Source of the DNA: a bacterium 1XD42-76 | Lineage (GTDB): Bacteria > Bacillota > Clostridia > Lachnospirales > Lachnospiraceae | Direction: 5' to 3' | Assembly: GCA_009917545.1 (NCBI GenBank) | Contig: QZDW01000003.1 | Coordinates: 1-64,000, forward strand | DNA: 64,000 nucleotides | Shown here: positions 61,025-64,000 of the stretch, in pieces | Numbering within the stretch: the stretch's first letter is position 1 | How the letters are laid out: each line of letters begins with the position of its first letter | Program-made: the position numbers and the translations under genes | The notes under the pieces: generated by a model | Told to the model about the DNA's origin: nothing | Database searches by the model: none | What the model saw: the letters and a program-made list of their open reading frames with translations, nothing else

Positions 61025-64000
61025 ATGGCTGAGACAATGTGGACGGCAGAGCAGCAGCAGGTGATCGACGCCAGAGGCCGGAATCTTCTGGTATCTGCGG
61101 CGGCTGGGAGCGGGAAGACAGCGGTTCTCGTAGAGCGTATCCTTCAGATGGTTACGGACCGGGAGAACCCGGTGGATATTGACCGTCTGCTGGTGATGAC
61201 GTTTACCAATGCAGCGGCGGCCGAGATGCGGGAACGGATTGGAGACGCACTCGAGAAGCGCCTGGAGGAGCAGCCGCATGATGCCAACGTGGAACGTCAG
61301 GCGACGCTTCTTCATCATGCAAACATCACGACAATCGACAGCTTCTGTCTGAAGCTGATCCGTGAGCATTTCAATGAGCTCGATATCGACCCCGGATTCC
61401 GTATCGGAGATGAGGGAGAGCTTTTACTCCTTCAGGCCGATGTGATGAAAGAACTTTTGGAGGAATACTATGGGCGGGAGGACGAACGTTTCCTCCGGTT
61501 TGTGGACAGGTATGCCACGGGAAAAGCTGACGGAGGGCTGGAGGACTATATCCTCCAAGTCTGGCGTTTTGCTCAGAGTAATCCCTGGCCCGGCGAATGG
61601 ATTGCAGCCGTAAGGCGTGAACTCTATGGGGAAGATGAGACGGATCTGGCAAGCTTTGAGAATACAGCATGGATGCGTTTCCTCATACAGGATGTGAAAA
61701 AACAGGCGCAGGAGTTCTCTTCGCAGCTGGAAGCAGCGCTCCTTATCGCAGAGGAGGAGGACGGGCCGCAGTCGTATATCCCGGCGCTTACTGCGGAGAT
61801 CGGGAAAATGGAAGAGCTCTCTGCGGCGGATACGTATGCCGGGATCCGGGAATGCCTGGACAGGACGATCTTCGGGCGTCTTGCGGCCGCACGTTCCAAG
61901 ACCGTGTCGAAGGAGAAAAAGGAACTGGCAGCAGCTATCAGAAACCGGGTAAAGGATGGGGTTAAGAAGCTGGCAGCTCTCTATGCTCCGGGAGATGTGG
62001 AGCATATTTTTTCCGATCTGGTTGCTTGCAGGGAGCCTGTGTTTATGCTCTTGGAGCTGGCGGAAGAATTTACGGCACGCTTTCAGGAGGCAAAGGAGGA
62101 AAAGAACCTCGTTGATTTTAATGATCTCGAGCACTTTGCACTGGAAATTCTCACCGGGGGCTCCGTAGACCATACGCCGGGCCAGACGGCCAACGAGCTG
62201 GCAGACTATTATGAAGAGATTCTGGTCGATGAGTATCAGGACAGCAATCAGGTGCAGGAGACCTTGATCCGGTGTGTTTCAAGAGAACGTTTTGGAAAGC
62301 CGAATGTGTTCATGGTTGGTGATGTAAAGCAGAGCATCTACCGTTTCCGCCTGGCAAAACCGGAGCTGTTTCTGGAAAAATATGAGCAGTATTCAAAGGA
62401 AGAAGGCCCCTGCCAGAAAATCGAGCTTCACAGGAATTTCCGCAGCCGTCCACAGGTATTAGCCAGTATCAACGACGTTTTTTACCGCATCATGACAAAG
62501 CCTCTGGGAAATATTCCATATACGGAAGATGCGGCCCTCTACGCCGGGGCAGCGTATCCTGGAGCACCCGAAGGCAGTTCTCCGGTCACGGAACTGTACC
62601 TTCTCAATACAGGGGAAGGGCTTTTTGAAGGACTTTCAGAGGAACAGGCCGATTACACGGCAAAGGAGGCTGAAGCGAGGCTGATTGCAGGCAAGATTAA
62701 GGAGCTTACAGACCCGGAAACGGGAATGAAGATCTGGAATGCGAAAGAAGGGCGTTATGAGCCGCTTCTGAAAAAGGATATTGTCATCCTGCTCCGCAGC
62801 CTTTCCGGATGGGCGGAGGAGTTCTTAAGCATTCTCGGCGCAGAGGGAATCCCGGCTTTCGCAGAATCTAGGACAGGATACTTTACCGCAATCGAGGTGG
62901 AGACCGTCCTCAATATGCTGTCTTTGATTGACAACCCAATGCAGGATATCCCGCTTGCCGGGGTGCTAAGGTCGCCGATCGGGGGATTTGACGACAGGGA
63001 GCTGGCAATTCTTATGGCGTCTTTTAAGAAAAATCCGGTCAAGGGACAGGATACCGGGCTCTACGGGGCAATGATGCACTGCCTTGAGGGGGCAGCGGAT
63101 TCGGAAGAAGCCCAGGCCGGGCCAGGAAAGGCGCCGGGCAGCGCTGAGGATAAAGGGCCGGGGCCCGAATGCCGGTTTGGCATTATAGATGATAAGAGAA
63201 CAACAGGAATGGTATCCGGTACGCCGGCAGACTGTCTCAGAGAACGGCTTTCCCGCTTCTGGGATCTTTTACAGCGTTTGCGGGATGAGGCAGAGTATCT
63301 GCCTGTCCATCGGTTAATCTACCGGATTTTCGAATTGACCGGGTATTACGACTATGTTTCAGCTATGCCTGCCGGGAAAGGCCGCCAGGCGAACCTTGAC
63401 ATGCTCGTCGAGAAAGCGGCAGCGTTTGAAAAAACAAGCTATCAGAGCCTGTTCGATTTCATCCGTTATATCGAAAAACTGAAAAAATACAATACGGATT
63501 TCGGGGAGGCAGCCAGCGCCGGGGAAAACAGCGATATGGTGCGTATCATGAGTATCCACAAGAGCAAGGGACTGGAATTTCCCGTCGTATTTCTGGCCGG
63601 AACCGGAAAGCAGTTTAACCGGCAGGATGCGCGGGGAAAGATTCTTATCGACGAGGAACTTGGAATTGCCACCGATTATTTTGATCTGGAGCAGAAGCTG
63701 AAAGCCCCGACATTAAAGAAAAATGTCTTAAGCCGCAGGAGCATGCTGGAAAGTATGGGAGAAGAGCTGCGCATCCTCTATGTGGCAATGACGCGGGCAC
63801 GGGAAAAGCTGATTATCACTGCCGGAGACAAGTATCTGGAAAACAGGCTGGAAAAATGGCAGGGAGTCGGGAGTGAGGGCGATGGGACGGCTCTGCCTTT
63901 TACGGCTCTTAGCAGTGCGTCCTCCTGTCTGGACTGGCTTCTGATGGCCCTTCCGTATGCGAAAGAGACGATCTGTGCCAAAAAGGCTTCCCTGTCAGGC
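61025..64000 (+). CDS. addA: AddAB helicase-nuclease subunit AddA (partial, runs off the window)
   Basis: 992 codons are visible with no stop. UvrD-like motifs: Walker A AAAGSGKTAVLVERI near residue 27, VMTFTNAAAAEMRERI, motif II ILVDEYQDSNQVQ near 400, GDVKQSIYRFRLAKPELF, and late motifs MSIHKSKGLEFPVVFL near 845 and ILYVAMTRAREKLIIT near 918. The C-terminal RecB-like nuclease domain would lie beyond base 64000. GGGAGG precedes the ATG. It forms the motor and 3'-strand nuclease of AddAB. Confidence 0.95.
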   Translation, partial: MAETMWTAEQQQVIDARGRNLLVSAAAGSGKTAVLVERILQMVTDRENPVDIDRLLVMTFTNAAAAEMRERIGDALEKRLEEQPHDANVERQATLLHHANITTIDSFCLKLIREHFNELDIDPGFRIGDEGELLLLQADVMKELLEEYYGREDERFLRFVDRYATGKADGGLEDYILQVWRFAQSNPWPGEWIAAVRRELYGEDETDLASFENTAWMRFLIQDVKKQAQEFSSQLEAALLIAEEEDGPQSYIPALTAEIGKMEELSAADTYAGIRECLDRTIFGRLAAARSKTVSKEKKELAAAIRNRVKDGVKKLAALYAPGDVEHIFSDLVACREPVFMLLELAEEFTARFQEAKEEKNLVDFNDLEHFALEILTGGSVDHTPGQTANELADYYEEILVDEYQDSNQVQETLIRCVSRERFGKPNVFMVGDVKQSIYRFRLAKPELFLEKYEQYSKEEGPCQKIELHRNFRSRPQVLASINDVFYRIMTKPLGNIPYTEDAALYAGAAYPGAPEGSSPVTELYLLNTGEGLFEGLSEEQADYTAKEAEARLIAGKIKELTDPETGMKIWNAKEGRYEPLLKKDIVILLRSLSGWAEEFLSILGAEGIPAFAESRTGYFTAIEVETVLNMLSLIDNPMQDIPLAGVLRSPIGGFDDRELAILMASFKKNPVKGQDTGLYGAMMHCLEGAADSEEAQAGPGKAPGSAEDKGPGPECRFGIIDDKRTTGMVSGTPADCLRERLSRFWDLLQRLRDEAEYLPVHRLIYRIFELTGYYDYVSAMPAGKGRQANLDMLVEKAAAFEKTSYQSLFDFIRYIEKLKKYNTDFGEAASAGENSDMVRIMSIHKSKGLEFPVVFLAGTGKQFNRQDARGKILIDEELGIATDYFDLEQKLKAPTLKKNVLSRRSMLESMGEELRILYVAMTRAREKLIITAGDKYLENRLEKWQGVGSEGDGTALPFTALSSASSCLDWLLMALPYAKETICAKKASLSG

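Overview
The window looks like chromosome of an endospore-forming anaerobic Firmicute, most likely Lachnospiraceae (Clostridium cluster XIVa). This is an inference from spore genes (spoIID-like, cotJABC, a stand-alone Spo0A-type DNA-binding domain), oxygen-sensitive or ferredoxin-type proteins, a T-box-controlled ileS, AddAB, a choline-binding-repeat surface protein, G-rich Shine-Dalgarno sites and mixed GC content. No rRNA, origin, CRISPR array or intact prophage was seen.

Layout. 0-10 kb: a 4Fe-4S protein, threonine catabolism (tdh-kbl), a small HTH regulator, a LysR regulator divergent from an L-cysteine desulfidase-type gene, a UPF0340 protein and nicotinate phosphoribosyltransferase. 10-14.5 kb (minus strand): a signalling block made of an orphan solute-binding lipoprotein, a chemoreceptor, an XRE regulator and a REC-GGDEF protein. 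15-19.3 kb: a large secreted choline-binding-repeat protein and an Rpn/PD-(D/E)XK-type protein. 19.3-28.6 kb: housekeeping genes, namely T-box-ileS (IleS2 type), glycogen phosphorylase, spoIID, the infC-rpmI-rplT operon with an AUU start, and tRNA-Ala(GGC).

28.7-32.4 kb is a degraded accessory patch: a candidate small RNA, a heptad-repeat coiled-coil gene beside a broken XRE-S24 (LexA-like) repressor, other gene debris, tRNA-Gly(CCC) and a frameshifted IS3-family transposase fragment. 32.5-34 kb holds an ECF sigma factor, a RsgI-like anti-sigma factor and a tiny secreted protein with calcium-loop-like repeats.

34-44.3 kb is the most coherent unit. An unusual LacI-type regulator fused to a PfkB sugar kinase is divergent from an operon of ribokinase, BMP-type solute-binding lipoprotein, ABC ATPase, two permeases, nucleoside hydrolase and a TauE-type exporter. 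It reads as import of nucleosides, hydrolysis to base plus ribose, and phosphorylation of ribose. A strong promoter followed by a near-perfect palindromic operator precedes the ribokinase gene. The gap between regulator and operon carries a 107-bp intergenic element duplicated in tandem.

44.5-51.3 kb: a NifX/NifB-type protein with a His/Cys tail, a GNAT acetyltransferase, a ferredoxin-tailed aldo/keto reductase, a SpoIID-like/peptidoglycan-binding protein, a Spo0A-C-like protein, a second candidate small RNA, a repeat-containing CAP protein and the cotJABC spore-coat operon. 51.3-57.4 kb: a hybrid histidine kinase paired with a second orphan solute-binding lipoprotein, then two membrane-anchored proteins. 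57.5-64 kb: addB and the 5' 2976 bases of addA, which runs off the window.
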